Shown: positions 1-12,937, numbered from the stretch's first letter. The stretch: DNA of 64,000 nt from Anagrus nilaparvatae (GCA_022575985.1 JAKSXM010000247.1:2193501-2257500), one strand, 5' to 3'. Numbers and translations: made by a program. Notes: a model not told the origin generated them from the letters alone.

Positions 1-1566
1 AATGTTGATTTTTTCATGAAAAAATATTCAAATGGCATGAATGTCATGATTGGGCGTTAATGGGTTAAGTCTATAGTTGGGGATTCATTTTAATTATATG
101 TAACGGATAAAGATACTCGGCCCTTTTATAAACAAGGTCTTGCAGAAATATTATTGCTAAATAGCACAAAATATGGCAAAGTAATTATAAATTTTATTAT
201 AGGTTATTATAAATTTTCTCATAAAATGTTTACTTTGCCATACTCGTTATAGATTATTTGCGAAAGTATCATAAATTTTCGGGTAAATTTAAATTTTCAG
301 CCAGATATTTCCTGCTGAACGTCAATCATATAAACATTTCGTGGAAACGTTTATTTATTTTTTTCAACGTGGCCTATTTAAGAAGCTTGCAACTTGAAAA
401 GAAATCTTTTTCGTAAGCTTCAGTACTTTAGTAGAAAAAAAATACCCAGAGAAATTTTTCAAATTCTAGATTAAATCTGATTTTTCTAGGAAGAAAGTAG
501 TTCTGGGCTTGATACTTAGTCATTTTAATTCTAAAAAAATTTATAATCGGTTTGTGTAACTACACAACCAACGAGCATGGAACATGTTTTATCATATCAG
601 TAATAATTAAAAAAACCGAAATTACAATAAATCCCGAAAAAAAAAACTTAAAGTATTGTAAGTTCTTGTTCTTAACTGACTCCCACAAATTATTCCAAAT
701 CCCTAAATCGAAAATATTCTAAGTCAATTTAAACCCCCCCCCCCTAAAAACGTCACTTTTTCACCTCCCCCCTGCCGAGCCAGACTTTTTCAAATACTCC
801 ATCCAAAGAATATGTTCCATGTTAATAATTTTAATTTTAAAAAAACCTTAAAAAACATGGTATCAATATATAGACACGAAATACATACGGATGATAATAA
901 TAAGTTTTTAATTTTTAATTAGGTGAGTCCAAAGAGAACGGGTGTGATATTACAAAGTGAACGAAAAAACTAAAATATTAAGAATTTATTTGATACATTG
1001 AGCTAAAAATTTGGCTATTTCGTCTCTGGAACAATGTAAGGTTCATTAGTATGTCACTATTTAATTGTAGTTGCTATACTTTTTAAATCGAAGAGCTTTC
1101 AGGGCACTATAACCCGGCAAAGGGTTTGGGAAAAGTCGCGTACCTCTTGAACCATAGGTTCCACGCTCACACCAGCTACACTGGTACTCAAACATAATAC
1201 AATAACACTTCAACAGTAATTGTTAAAAAGTGATTTCACATCCTCAACGCATTAAAATAGAATAATAGATAAATCAATAGAAAAATGAAAATAGTGTAGG
1301 ATGTGACTAGCATGGATAGTTTTGGTGACCTCTGTCAAAACATCCGTATGGAGTTCAGGGTGGAGGTTAAACAAATACCAATTTTTATGAAATCACTCGT
1401 GTAATGCATTCTGAATGAAAAAAATAAAATAAAAAAGCCTAAAAAAAGCCTCCTGATACTATCAAATTATTGAAAAAAAAACATGACGATTGCTAATTTA
1501 GTACATGCAGTAGTAATTTAAAAGTCAGAATACATGAATTTTAATTATTTTTTTTTTAACAAGCAG
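1..1566. other. Probable upstream intron of the epimerase gene, with repeat debris
   Basis: No exon is recognisable here. The N-terminal exons of the epimerase that follows were looked for and not found, so they probably lie left of the window and this is intron. The stretch holds remnants of a dispersed repeat: around 545-590 a GGTTTGTGTAA motif followed by GCATGGAACATGTT, and around 690-790 a 'ccctaaat...ttctaag' motif next to a C-tract. Both recur many times in the window. Confidence 0.5.
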
Positions 1567-3811
1567 CACAATTTGGAGCATGGAGTTTTGGACCAGGACA
1601 TGGTTTTGCAAGGTTATGTCGTTGGACCGTAGAAAAATCTCCAGAACGTTTACCTAGTGGTGATGTGGAAGCAATATTTTTATTAATGGATAATGAATAT
1701 ACTTGTTCTATGTGGAACTACCAATTTAGGCTAACGTACAGGTTAATTTTAAGAGAAAAAGAACTTCATTTTAATATTGGAGTTTACAACCCAAGCAAGG
1801 AACATACTTTTAGCTTTAATCTTTTGCTTCATACATATTTCAAAGTCCCAGACGTCAGAAGATGTCAAGTTACAGGACTTCATGGATGTACATTTATTGA
1901 TAAGGTATTAAACATACTGGTTAATTATACGTACATAATAATATAAAATTTTTCTGAAACTAAAAAATCTTGATATTATAACTTGAAAATAACTTTTTTT
2001 TTATAAAAGCTATTAAAGGGGCGGATTTAGACCTTAGGTTTGAAGGGGGGGGGGGTGCTAAAGCTCAGTTTTGCCTTCGTTTTTCAACAATTAACTTATC
2101 AAGTCTGCACTGTAAAAAGTAACTTCCTTATATTAACAAATAAATTAGAACATTTTCGAAATATTAGTCAATTTTCGGAAAAATTGTAAATATTCGAAAA
2201 AAATCGTAAATTTACTAAAATTAGTATATTATCGAAAAATTGGAGAATTCTAGTTTTTTTTTTGTGAATTCGCAGGAAAAATTTATAATTTGCAATTTTT
2301 TTCAAAAATTTACAAAAAAAAATCAAGAATTCTCGAATTTTTCGATAATATACTAAATTTAGTAAATTTACGATTTTTTTCGAATATTTACAATTTTTTA
2401 TGAAAATTTACTAATTTTTCGAAAAAATTCTATTTTTTTTGTTAATCTAAGGAAGTTACTTTTTAAACTAAAGTGTGTGAAAATTAAATTCAAAATAAGC
2501 TGACTTGACTTTTTTGAAGGGGGGGGAAGTACATGGATCCCTTGGATCCGCCGGTTCCGTAAACTTACTGTAACAATACCTTTTTTTTATAAGTACCTTC
2601 TTTTTTTGTAACTATGGATTAAAATTTTTAATTTTTCAAAAAGTAATTTTTTTTTTAAATAGTTCAATATTTTTAAGTTTTCAAAATTTTTCACGTGCAG
2701 GACTTCAAAATTCAAGATCAGCGACCCAAAAAACGTACGGGAGAAAATTTTGATATCATTCAAGTGATATTTTTTGTAAACATATTGACTCAGGTGAAAA
2801 AAAAACAGAAAGTTACGTTTTAGTCCCAGGTAGTGTCCCAAAAATCGATAAACATGCACTTTAAACATTCCTGCCTGGGTATTAAGATAGTAAATTTACT
2901 AAATTTACTGTTTATATTTACCTTTACTGGCCAAATACCCGGACAAGAATTAGCATAATACAGTTAATTGAAAATAAAATTCAGAAATACTGTGGAAACA
3001 ATATACTATTCGGAAAAAAAACCTTTTAAAAATAAAAGGCCCAATCGGGAAATATGCTATTCGGAAAATAGGATTCGGGAAAATGTTCATCAGAAAATCG
3101 GATTCAGGAAAATAGGAGGGAATCATTTGCGAAGTTACAAGAAAATCGGCGTTTATTAGTCGGGCGTTTATAATGTTAATTTATAATTCCCTATAATTTA
3201 AAATTATTCTAAACCCATTCCTCTTTTCAATTAATCACTTTTGTTAACCTCCTCTTCATTCCCGAGATGACTTGACGAAGTAAAGTAAAACTTTTCAGAA
3301 ACTTTTTTTATCAATAAAGGGACTTAAAAAATTTAATATATTATTCTTTTTAATCCAAATTTGCTTATGATTTAAAAAACTAAATTATCTGAAAAATAAA
3401 TTTAAAAATGATTTTCGCAGACGAGAGATAACCAGATTTACCAGGAAGGCCGTGATGTCGTAACGGTGAATGAATGGACAGATAGAATTTATCAAAATAC
3501 ACAACCGGAACACATAATTACTAATGTAGTATCGGGAAGGAAAATGAGAATTCAAAAATATAATTTTCCAGATACTGTAGTTTGGAATCCTTGGCTTGAT
3601 AAAGCAAGAGTAATTCCAGATTTTGGAGATGATGAATTTCCAAACATGATATGCGTTGAAAGTGGGCACGTCAGTAGTCCCGTAATTTTATTACCAGGTA
3701 CAGCTTTTGAGGCTAGCCAAATACTTCAGGTAAGCTTTTTTTTAATTAACAAAACACTTTCTTGCTTGAAAATAATTAAAATCAAAAATTTTAAATAATT
3801 AGGTAATGTGA
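1567..3811 (+). CDS. Glucose-6-phosphate 1-epimerase, aldose-1-epimerase family (partial, 3' exons)
   Basis: This enzyme family interconverts the alpha and beta anomers of glucose 6-phosphate in the cytosol. Three exons are seen: about 1567-1904, 3421-3729 and 3803-3811; the last adds only Val-Met-stop. The first begins after CAG at 1564-1566, which lets a split Pro codon precede QFGAWSFGPGHGFAR, the family's hallmark. Further family motifs are SGDVEA, LLHTYFKV, VTVNEWTDRIY, VVWNPW and MICVESG. In the yeast homologue the catalytic His, Asp and Glu fall in this kind of motif; here the likely ones are His in LLHTYF, Asp in TDRIY and Glu in VES. Intron 1905-3420 is GT/AG and phase 0. About 217 C-terminal residues are present of an expected total near 280-300. 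The N-terminal exons are outside the window. A polyadenylation signal follows at 4217. The family call is firm; substrate specificity is inferred. Confidence 0.9.
2108..2475. mobile_element. Foldback MITE of the CACTGTAAAAAGTAAC family, in the epimerase intron
   Basis: The left end reads CACTGTAAAAAGTAACTTCC and the right end is its imperfect reverse complement (GGAAGTTACTTTTTA followed by AGTG). The interior is itself self-complementary, built of TTCGAAAAAT and TAAATTTACGA-type words that mirror about the centre near 2290. There is no coding capacity. The same ends recur at 43389-43815 and, with a variant, at 51472-52322. A poly-G tract flanks it on the left (2044) and another lies to the right (2519). 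Confidence 0.8.
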
Positions 3812-4045
3812 GTAGAAAGTAATCACCCTCCGCCATCGTCAAATAATAAATCAGCTAGTGGAACTCTTTTGCCAATATCTGCAAGTGCGGGTGCGTCAGT
3901 TTGGCCCAGTGATTCCTGGCTTTATGTTACACCACAGCTACAACAGTCGACAACACAAAATAATGCTTCAATATCTCATCATCATCATCATCCGCATTTA
4001 CATTGTATTTCACAAAGTTGTACAATATGTTCACTAAATCTTTAG
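3812..4045 (+). other. Open in-frame extension after the epimerase TGA stop
   Basis: After the TGA at 3809-3811 the same frame stays open for 77 codons, ending in TAG at 4043-4045. It encodes a Pro-, Ser-, Asn- and Gln-rich tail with five consecutive His codons. The stretch is less AT-rich than the surrounding DNA. It could be a 3' UTR that is open by chance, a stop-readthrough extension, or a relic of an alternative terminal exon. A second frame, entered from a possible splice acceptor ending at 3815, is also open, to 4037. Confidence 0.35.
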
Positions 4046-4216
4046 TCTTGTGATGTTTTGAGTCGTAGGTTTTTTTATTATGTTTTCTTTGTTTTTTCAA
4101 TTTCTAGCAGTCTGGTAGATATAAATATTCCATTTTTTTTTTAATTTACAATTACGAATTGTATAAGTTAAAATAATGTATTCAAATTTTAATGAGAGTA
4201 CTTCAAAAATTGTATG

Positions 4217-4222
4217 AATAAA
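4217..4222 (+). promoter_or_regulatory. Candidate polyadenylation signal of the epimerase gene
   Basis: A canonical AATAAA hexamer lies about 400 bases after the stop codon, in AT-rich DNA. It is the first such hexamer after the coding end that I could see. In this base composition the hexamer is common by chance, so the call is tentative. Confidence 0.4.
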
Positions 4223-7200
4223 GTTACGTGGGATCTTATAATGCAAATTTGAAATCTAAGAATTCACCTGATTAATGGTGGTTACCAGTTAAAAAAGGGC
4301 ATATTGAAAAAGTTATTTAAAGTTTGCAAAGTCCTATTTTTTTTTTAGTCTAAAAGCATATTTTGTTAGTTAATTATTGTAAAAACATACAATTTTTAGA
4401 ATAAATGTCTGGCCTAAGACAAGTACAAATTTTACAATTATCAAAACATAAATTCAGGTTCTCGCAATTAAAACATTTTTAAGAGAGCAAAAAAAAAAGA
4501 ATGGGTCAAAATGCGCGTTAATTACTATAAATGCAATCTGATGAGGCATTCTTTTTGCTCTGAACCATCAACCAACTAAAAACTCTACATTGAGTTTTAA
4601 CATGAGTTGTCCAAAGTTGCAGTGGAGTTTCAATTCCTTGCAACTCATGTTGAAACTTTGTGTAAAATTTGCAGTTGGTTGAGGGTCGTTTGCTCCAAAT
4701 GATAAAATGTAATTTTTCTTTCTCAGTGAGGAGAAAATGCTTTTTTTCTATCACGTTGTGGGGCAAAAAGTGTCTTCGACCCGCTAGGAAGAAAATATTT
4801 TTTGTGTCCTTTTAATAATTCAATTTAACGCTTGTTCAAAATTATTACGACCAATGGCCAGCCGTATTCGATTTTTCTTTGTCAGGAGCAAGAAAACGCT
4901 TTTTGATGCGCCCTGAATAGTGGCCATGAATGCGCGTTTTTTAGCCACTGATAAAAAATTTATATACCGTATAAATAACTAATTAAATGTATTATTTGAA
5001 TAAATGAAAATTGAATTTACAAAAAATTGTACAGACAATTTGCAATAATAATAATTTACTAAAAATTGTTGTTCTTTATAAGTAAAAAACGTAAGTTATT
5101 ACCTAAACCCATCTTAACTTGTGAATTTTTCATTAAATAATCGCAATATTTTTTATTAAACAGATTTTAAAATACAAATGCCATATATTTTAAATTATAT
5201 TGATCAAATTAATTTAAAAAAATAAATTGGTCAAGTTGTGATAAATAAATAATTTACTTCATATTATAATAGTCAGTTTAAAAATGTTTTTAAAATTTTT
5301 TATTTTTCTTGAAATTTATTTTTAAAATTGTAGAGATTGAAAAATATTGAATTTTAAATGTTTAAAAAAAAATTTCATGTTAAGCAAAATATTTCTTGCA
5401 ATAACTAGGTAGTAGAATAGTATTTTACAAAATTTATAAAATAGTGACTTTTCAAATTAAAAAAGTCCAAAAAAATTTTATAATTTCTTATATTGTTTTT
5501 ACACATTTTTTTTTTTTTGAAAATAAATTAACAGTATAAATTTAACCTGTAATCCATGTATAAGAAATGTAATTTAAATACATTAATTAATAAAATCTTT
5601 ATGTTAATGAATTATTTATTGTCATGGACAATGAACTTGTTAATATATAATTAATACATGAGAGAATCCATGTTAAATGGTCCCAAGCTGAACTGAAGAA
5701 AAATCGTATACGACCCTTGTCCATAAATAAAGAATTACCGAAATCGCAGTTTACATGCGATTTGGACCATTCTTGACTTTTCTGTACACGAGCCGTAAAT
5801 ATACTATTTTTTATATTATAAGGTCTTGATTTTCGACAGCCATTTTTAATTTTGTGGACTTCCCTTAAAATTAGCTCGAATTTTTTTTATTTGTCTCCCA
5901 AGTCTCAAATGCTGTTTGTTACCACTTTCTTTTTACTTATAAACAACATAAATAAACTTTGGCGTAAATTTGGACAACAATGTTTACTTTTTTCTATACT
6001 TATGAATATTTTTGAATTTTTTATATTTTTACCAGTTTAACCGTGAATCACGAGAAAACGCAAAACTAAGTTTTATAATTGAAAACAAACAGTCGCAGTT
6101 TTCCTTCCAACTAGGATGAAAAATCTAATTTTAAAAAATGATTAATAAAAAAACAGTAGCCCGAATATAGAATCTGAAGAATGGGCTGATCTGGCCCATA
6201 TCAGGGCCAGATCAGCCCATACTTCAGATTCTATTCAGGAGGTTTTTCGGAAAAAAATATTTTAGACCGAATCCTGTGACCTGGGTTAGACCAAATATAT
6301 GGTCGTAATGACATGGTATCTCTCATGTAAAAAAAAGATTAATTTACTTGTAATATAAAATAATATAATTAAATATTTTTTTTTTAATTTGGTAATTTTT
6401 TTTTAATTTTGCAATGATTGTGTAAATTTATTTTGTATGGTTACTTTACTTATTATAATTATAATGCTATATAAAAATACTTTTTATATAATATATATTA
6501 TTTTTTGACATTGAAAATTTATAAATTTGCAGAAACATTCCAAAAACTGTTAAGTTTGTAATAATGAAAGTATGCCTCCAATATATATATTTTTTTTTTA
6601 TTTTAATTAGGTACATTCTTTGTAGTTATTAAATGTTTTTATAGGAGAATTTTAAGTAGATTTTTAAATATTTTTCATAAAATTTTTATATTAAAACATC
6701 AGTTAAATGAGTTTTTCTCATATTTAAAAACTCAAAATACTATACATGTGTTAGTTAGTAGTAAAATTTAAGAAAAAGAAAATTTATGAATCCGTATATT
6801 ATCAAAAAGAAATGTTATTATTTTATTTCATATCAACATAATACAACGAATGACAAAAAAAATTTTTTTAATAAATTATAATATATATATATATATATAC
6901 CTGCCAAATTAAATTACTTAAACTTGTAAAATATAATCAAATTTTAATACTATATAAATGTTTGTTCAAAGACAAAGGATTTATAAGTAATTTTCTTCAT
7001 CTTTAGAATGTAAACATACAAAATTTGAACTAAAACTTAACTGATTCATATAATGTATATGTAAAACTACATAAATAAATGTAAATGTTTCAAATAACAT
7101 TAATAAAATTAGCTTTTAAAAGTTGTAATCATCTTAAAGTAATAAAATTTATAAAGAAAGAAAAAAAGATTAAAAATTTGTATATTTTTTTTATAACTAC

Positions 7201-8033
7201 AATATTTAATTAGATTATGAAAATAAGTAAAATGGGGAAATTTCGAATTTTATTTTTTTTTTTTTTTTTTGTAATATACAATTTAAAAAATTTAATAAAA
7301 ATTTATAATGTCTATACAACCATAACAAAGACGAACAACTATAGTTGTAAAACTGCTGAAATAATATAAATTCAATACTTATGCGGGTATCCAGAAGAAA
7401 CGAAGCAAGGCAGAGACTCAAATAAATAAATTTTTTTACATAAATTTCTAATTTGCAAAGTTTTATTAATATTCTACTAAAACTATTAATTAAATTATCT
7501 ATCAAAATAAAATAAATGTACTCGGTAATAAATAAATTATTTTTTTTTTAAATGAAACTTTATTAAATTATTTAATATAAATTAAAATTTTTGAAAATAT
7601 AATGAAACAACTGTGCATCAAGTTAACATACAAAAAATATACCTATGTAAATGGATGAATAAAGTTGAAAGTTTCCCCCCTACCCACATGTTTAATTTGA
7701 AAATGATTTTTAAATTATTTTTTAAAACTAGTTCATACACTTATAATTGCTTACTATTGATCAAATGCATTAGGATGGCATGAAAAGACTTATAGAGTAT
7801 TTAAAATAATTATTGTAATTTTTAATACTTCAGTGGATACTTATCACTCATTTTATATTTTGTACAATTTTTACAACAACAAATCAAGATTTAAATTAAT
7901 AAACATTGTTTTTTCCACTGATAATATGTAAAAATTGTTTGCTAGAAAATTTTGTATGTTATAATAGTTAATTAATTTTAAGTTTTAAAAAATTTTCTTT
8001 TGTAATTACACATTTTCAATGGAGAAATATTTA
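4223..8033. other. Intergenic region between convergent epimerase and SERF genes
   Basis: No gene is recognised. The region is AT-rich, with many homopolymer runs and a (TA)n run near 6880-6899. Around 4500-4940 lies a less AT-rich block bounded by 'aatgcgcgtt' motifs in the same orientation, probably old repeat DNA. A strong hairpin at 6163-6236 is listed separately. Short open frames here have biased, low-complexity translations and no start or splice context. Confidence 0.5.
6163..6236. repeat. Near-perfect 74-base hairpin
   Basis: The left arm contains AGAATCTGAAG then ATGGGCTGATCTGGCCC; the right arm contains GGGCCAGATCAGCCCAT then CTTCAGATTCT. They pair over about 30 bases, leaving a roughly six-base loop (ATATCA), with one small internal mismatch and a two-base bulge near the base. 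GC content is far above the surroundings. It may be a microRNA-like precursor or a tiny palindromic element; nothing else in the sequence decides. Confidence 0.6.
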
Positions 8034-9149
8034 TTATTTAACCGCTTGCTTTCGTTGTGCCTCCTCTAGCTTTTTCATTTGCTTTTCTCTCATTATATCT
8101 GCATCTCTAGAAATTATAAAATTTTAAACTTTTATTATTTTTATTAATTTTTTATTTTTTAAAATTATCATTATTCCTTATTTAAGAATTGTTTAATCAA
8201 AACTAACAATCTATTTTAACAATCACAAAATTTAACCCTTAACCTGACCTATGGAATAATTTGATCTTGGAAAAAAAAACATTACCTTTTTGATAATTTT
8301 TAAGAAAATAATTTTTAATATAATAACTTGAAAAAGTAAGATAAATATGAAGCACAAAAGACTATAATATATCAAAGAACGTGTACTAATAATGGACCAA
8401 ATAAAATAATACAGAAAAATCACCTTTGCTTTCTTTGTTCCAATGTTAAGCCCTTGTTACTTTCTTGCTCGGCAGCAGACTTTTTAGTACCTTTCTTCAT
8501 ATTTTTGGCACGTGCCAATTCTCTCTGATTTCCACCTAATAAATTTAAGTTTTTCTTTAAAGATGTGTTAATATTTAAGTATTCAAAAATAAAAAATAAT
8601 TTAGGTTTTATCAATATTTTTTGCAATATGTATTTAAGGTAAATGATTCATTGGTGATGTTGCTTTGATGACATTATAGCAGCAGAATAAGATTAATATT
8701 TATTTATACTATGATGATTTAAAATTAATCAAAATTTTCAAGTTTTAAACAAATTTAGTGATTACAGTTTATCAAAATCTACGGTCATTTGTAAAAATTA
8801 TGGATATCAGAATGGAAAACATAATTAATAATTAATTATGAGAATATTGAGAGTAAATTAATAAAATAGGTTAGGTTGGTTATAAAATATATTTTAATTA
8901 TGCGCCGTAATTATCGATGTATTATGTATGGCCTACTAAAATTCAAGTTAATTATACCTGTTTATACTAAATAAAGGATACATTTTAATAAAAATTAATA
9001 AATAGTGATTGCTATTAAAATAAAATTAATAAATTTAAATTTTGGAGCTAATTGAACTTTTTTACAAGGTACAAATTACACTGTGGTAGAATCATAATTT
9101 TTATCGATAATAAGAAAAAAAACTAAAAAATTTTTTACTTACGAGTCAT
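8034..9149 (-). CDS. SERF2: SERF family small protein (small EDRK-rich factor, 4F5-like)
   Basis: Three exons join in phase: 9143-9149 (ATGACTC), 8424-8535 and 8034-8106. The product is 63 residues. It opens MTRGNQRELARAKNMKK, the signature of the SERF/4F5 family, then a Lys/Glu-rich helix ending RKQAVK. The family's usual length is about 60 residues. Donors read GTAAGT and GTGATT, acceptors end in AG, and the split Arg codon (C|GT) restores the conserved MTRGN start. An in-frame ATG further upstream in the intron before exon 2 was rejected because it breaks this start. SERF proteins are small basic factors known to promote aggregation of amyloid proteins and to bind nucleic acids; the normal cellular role is poorly defined. 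The gene converges on the epimerase and lies downstream of the isomerase gene on the same strand. Confidence 0.93.
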
Positions 9150-10408
9150 AATTTCAGCCTTGGCCTCCGATAAACGCAAGAACTTACTTGAAAATTTTTA
9201 CGTAAAAATATACCGCGTAAAAGTTTATTTATAATTTTTCTATTATAAATTAGTGGGTAAATGGACGTGTTCTGAACTTCTGATCTGAAGTGAATATCTG
9301 TAAAAGTATATAGAAGGGCGATTTGTACTGATTTGTACACGTTAAAAAAAATAAAAATATTGAAGATGCGCATGCGGCGGTAGACCGCATAGGAGATGTC
9401 TCATGTCAGATGGCTATGGAGTTGAGGATTCTGACTCTATATTTAGAGCTATTTTTTAAACAATTATGGTTTTAACTTTGTATGCAGTTGGATGCACGAG
9501 CGCGAGTGTATAGCAAGCGAGTGCAGACAGCATGCATAAGTCGAACTCCATATTTTTTTCCATGATTTAATAGTTTTACATATAATAAACAAAAAAGTCG
9601 TCTCCCTATCGAAAATAGCCTTTTATCACTATTAAAATAGAATCTCAAAGACTCGAAACTCCAAAAAAGGTCAAATTAAAAGTTTATAAGTAAGAGTAAG
9701 CCTGCTATATGTAGGTATTAATATTAGTTTTGTATTTTATGACACCTTATGTATTACTCTGGCATTATTGCAAATATGTTACTTTGGCATTTGTTTCTAT
9801 TATAATTGCATAAAAAATTAATAATAAAAATAAAAAAAAAATTTAACAGAGAAGACCAAAAGAAATAAAAATAAAATTTTAGGGTTTGTAAAAAAAAAAT
9901 AGATATTTTTGTTTTTTATTATATCCGATATCCCCTTATTTAGACCAAAAATATCTGTTACCAAAAGTTTCAGTAAGTAAGAAAATACTCTATTAATTTC
10001 TTTTGAAAAAATTTCAAATTTTATTAGGATATTTTAGGAATTACATTATTTTATAAAAATAAGTTTATAAAACTAGAAAATTCAATGTATCTTTTGTAAA
10101 AAAAAAACTCACTTTCACAGATTTTAATACAATATTAAACATTAATTTTTAACACTTTTTTCAATAAACTCAGAATTGTTCATTCAGTATTTTAAACATT
10201 CATGAATAATAGTTATTATGAATTATCGATCACTTCACTTAAGTATTTTTTATTTGCATCCCACTCAAAAACCTACATTTAAAATTTAATAACAATCTTA
10301 ATCTCTTATATAAGTTTAAGACTATCTAGTCATATAAATTTTATATCAAAATTTGAATGGAATAACGTTAATTTAAAAAAATTATAACCAGCCTTATTTA
10401 AAAAAATT
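9150..10408. other. Upstream region of SERF and 3' flank of the isomerase gene
   Basis: No gene is recognised. The part next to the SERF start (about 9366-9545) is markedly richer in CpG, with GCGCATGCGGCGGT and GAGCGCGAGTG words, and is a plausible promoter region. The rest is AT-rich and probably holds the isomerase 3' UTR. Confidence 0.4.
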
Positions 10409-12826
10409 TTACAATTCATCAGAACCTGTCTTTACTGCGTTACCACTTCTATCGTAACCTTTTAATTTGTCAGTTGAATGCTCAGCAATGTATTTAACAA
10501 AGTCATCCAGTTCTCTACCTCCTTCATACTTGACTGGATTGCTTTTAGAATTTTTTGGTAACCAAAATAATGTTGGGAAACCTCTTACTTCAAAAGGCTG
10601 AGGAACGTCATTTGCAGTTGCATCAAACTTGACTATTTCAACATCTTCATTACTCATTTTTTCCCCAAGTTCATCAAATACGGGAGCTAATTTTTTGCAG
10701 TGACCACACCATGGAGCATAAAATTCAATTAGAATATCTTTGTCATTATTTGTTACAATTTCATCAAAATTTTTGGCTACTGCAACTTTGACTGGGCCAT
10801 CGTTTGATTCTGGAACGGGTTCAGATTTTTGATAGGGTTCTAAAGCTCCAGCTTGGAGATCAGTCAAGAATATTTCAAAAGCCTCTAAAGAAAACTCATC
10901 ATTCATAACGAATTTTTGTTTTTTTTCATCTCTAGCTAGAATAATAGGCTTATCTCCTTTAGCATAATCAATTCCATATTCATTTAATTCATGTAAGAAA
11001 TCATCCTTGGAAGAAATAGCATAATTAAAGCCTGGGAAATCTTTTGCAACTTTCATGATACGATTGCGCCAGTAATTAGTTCCTTTAGGATTCTTTGCAT
11101 AATCAACAGCATAATAAGCTACTACTAGTGGAAACTTGAATTCTTGCGCATTATCTCTAGTGCGTACTCCAGCAAGCCCAAAGCTGAAGAAAAAAATCAA
11201 TCAATTAGTTTTAAGTAACAATTAATAAAATATGACTGGAAAAATGGTTAAAAAATTGCATATTTTAAAACATTAATTTTAAAAATTATAGGTAAAATAA
11301 ACTTTTAAATATAATTTTCAGAAACAGAATCTAATTTGTCAAATGACTCTATTGAATAATAACTTATATAAATAATACGAATCCTAAATAATAAGTAAAC
11401 ATAACTTACTAGTTCTTTTGTATAAATTCTGTGAGATCATTGACAGTATCTTTTCCTTTGTACTCTACTTTGTTTTCTTCAAATTTGTTATGCAACATTT
11501 TTGGCCGGTATAAAACAACATTATTTCTAAAAAAGATTTTTTTATTAATATACTAAAAATAAAATTATAAAGTATGAATAAGAAAATTTTTTATTACTTG
11601 AATCCTTTTTCTACTTCTCCCTTAGTATGTCCAAAACGAACTTTTTCTCTTAGTTTTTTAGCAACACTATGGAATGCATTGGCTAGTGGACTTGCATCAT
11701 TTTCAAAGTATCCAACGACACTTACTTCTTCAGTATCTAAAAATGCTTTTAAAGCATCTTTGCTATCTAACTCTTTTGAAGCAGGACCAACTTGAGCCTG
11801 AATAATAACAAATATAATTTAATTCATTATTTACTATTGCTTTTCGAAGGTTGACTAATAAAATTATACTAACAGCCATATACTTAGCAATTCCAGCTGC
11901 TTCTCTTGGACCATTGTACTCACTGACCATTTCATCTCCAGCAAAGATTTTAAGAGTTGGGTATCCACTTACTGAATATTTATTACAAGTTTCTTTTCCA
12001 GCTTCAGTACAATCAACTTTAGCTAAAGTGATAGGTGGATCGTTTCTTTTTAGAATTTCAGCTGCCTTAGCATATTCGGGCTTTAATTTTTTGCAATGCC
12101 CACACCTATTTATTAATTAAAAATATAAAAATTTTAATGAAAATCTTAACAAACCTTAAATTTTCAATAAAGTAATTGTACTGGTATATGAACGTTTAAG
12201 AATTTTTTTCATTAAAAATATAAAATATTTAATAAATATTATTTGTGGTAAAAAATTTGTTTTTAATGACCCCATACCAAAACTTTGTCTTAATTAGCTT
12301 TAGACTTTATAAATGATATTCACTACCTGTTTTATGTACCAGTAAATGAACGGTCAAATTTTAAATGGAAAAACCGTGTATAAGAAAATGTCCCAATACC
12401 TGAACAGCTTGAAAATTTTAATTCTGCATTTTGCAGTGGCTTCTAAAGCTAATCACTTAGCTAGTAAAGAAGAAGTATAAAGATAATCACTTATTTTGTC
12501 TTCTTAATTAAAAGAATCAAAATTTGAATGATCATTCAGGTATTAGCATGAATTCACTACTTATAAGTAGTGAATCCATGGGTATTGGTGACCGTTTGTG
12601 TACTTAAATTCTCTCAAAGTAAAGTACTTATGTCTTAAAAAATAAAATAGAGTAAAAATTTTTTAAATTCAGATTATTACCATGGTGCATAAAACATAAC
12701 TAAAGTATGTTCATGCCGCCTGAGTTCCTCAACAAAGACATCGTCTCCCCATTCAAGAACATCTTCTTCAGCAGCCTTAACTCCTACAGCCACAAAAAAT
12801 AATAATACCAGGAGCCTGCCTAGCAT
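10409..12826 (-). CDS. ERp60: Protein disulfide isomerase of the ERp57/ERp60 (PDIA3) type
   Basis: This ER-lumen thiol oxidoreductase forms and rearranges disulfides in secretory glycoproteins. Five exons join in phase: 12681-12826, 11874-12105, 11598-11797, 11410-11526 and 10409-11183, giving 489 residues against about 490-505 for the family. A hydrophobic signal peptide covers residues 1-18. Thioredoxin domain a holds APW-CGHC at about 47-53, its Trp codon split by intron 1. Domains b and b' follow, then domain a' with APWCGHC, catalytic Cys at about 391 and 394, and the cis-Pro loop GFPTLFW. The C terminus is SDEL, a KDEL-type retrieval signal. The Lys-rich, highly acidic tail of classical PDI (PDIA1) is missing and the a' domain matches ERp57, which favours PDIA3. 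The locus is head to head with the SPTSSA-like gene. All introns are GT/AG. Confidence 0.97.
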
Positions 12827-12929
12827 ATTTATGAATTTCTTATGACCAAAGAATAATTTAAATAAGTAATTTATTAGCTATAAACAATTAAAAAAATTAA
12901 ATAAAAAAAGATCGTTGCACAGTAAACTA

Positions 12930-12937
12930 AATACGTG
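12930..12937 (-). promoter_or_regulatory. Possible XBP1/UPR-type site upstream of the isomerase gene
   Basis: On the isomerase strand the sequence reads GGCCACGTAT about 105 bases before the start codon. The CCACGT core is the one bound by XBP1 in unfolded-protein-response genes, and ERp57 genes are known to respond to ER stress. No CCAAT box at the classical nine-base spacing accompanies it, so this is a suggestion only. Confidence 0.25.

Noticed and set aside
1085..1190. Less AT-rich block considered as a tRNA gene
   Set aside because: No A and B box pair at proper spacing and no cloverleaf could be formed by eye.
3385..3669. Minus-strand frame of 94 codons
   Set aside because: It is antisense to the second epimerase exon seen here.
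8420..8626. 68-codon minus-strand frame starting MQKILIKPKL
   Set aside because: Its first half is intron; the true SERF start is the tiny upstream exon at 9143-9149 giving MTRGNQ.
11574..12120. Plus-strand open frames of 73 and 89 codons
   Set aside because: They are antisense to exons 2 and 3 of the disulfide isomerase.
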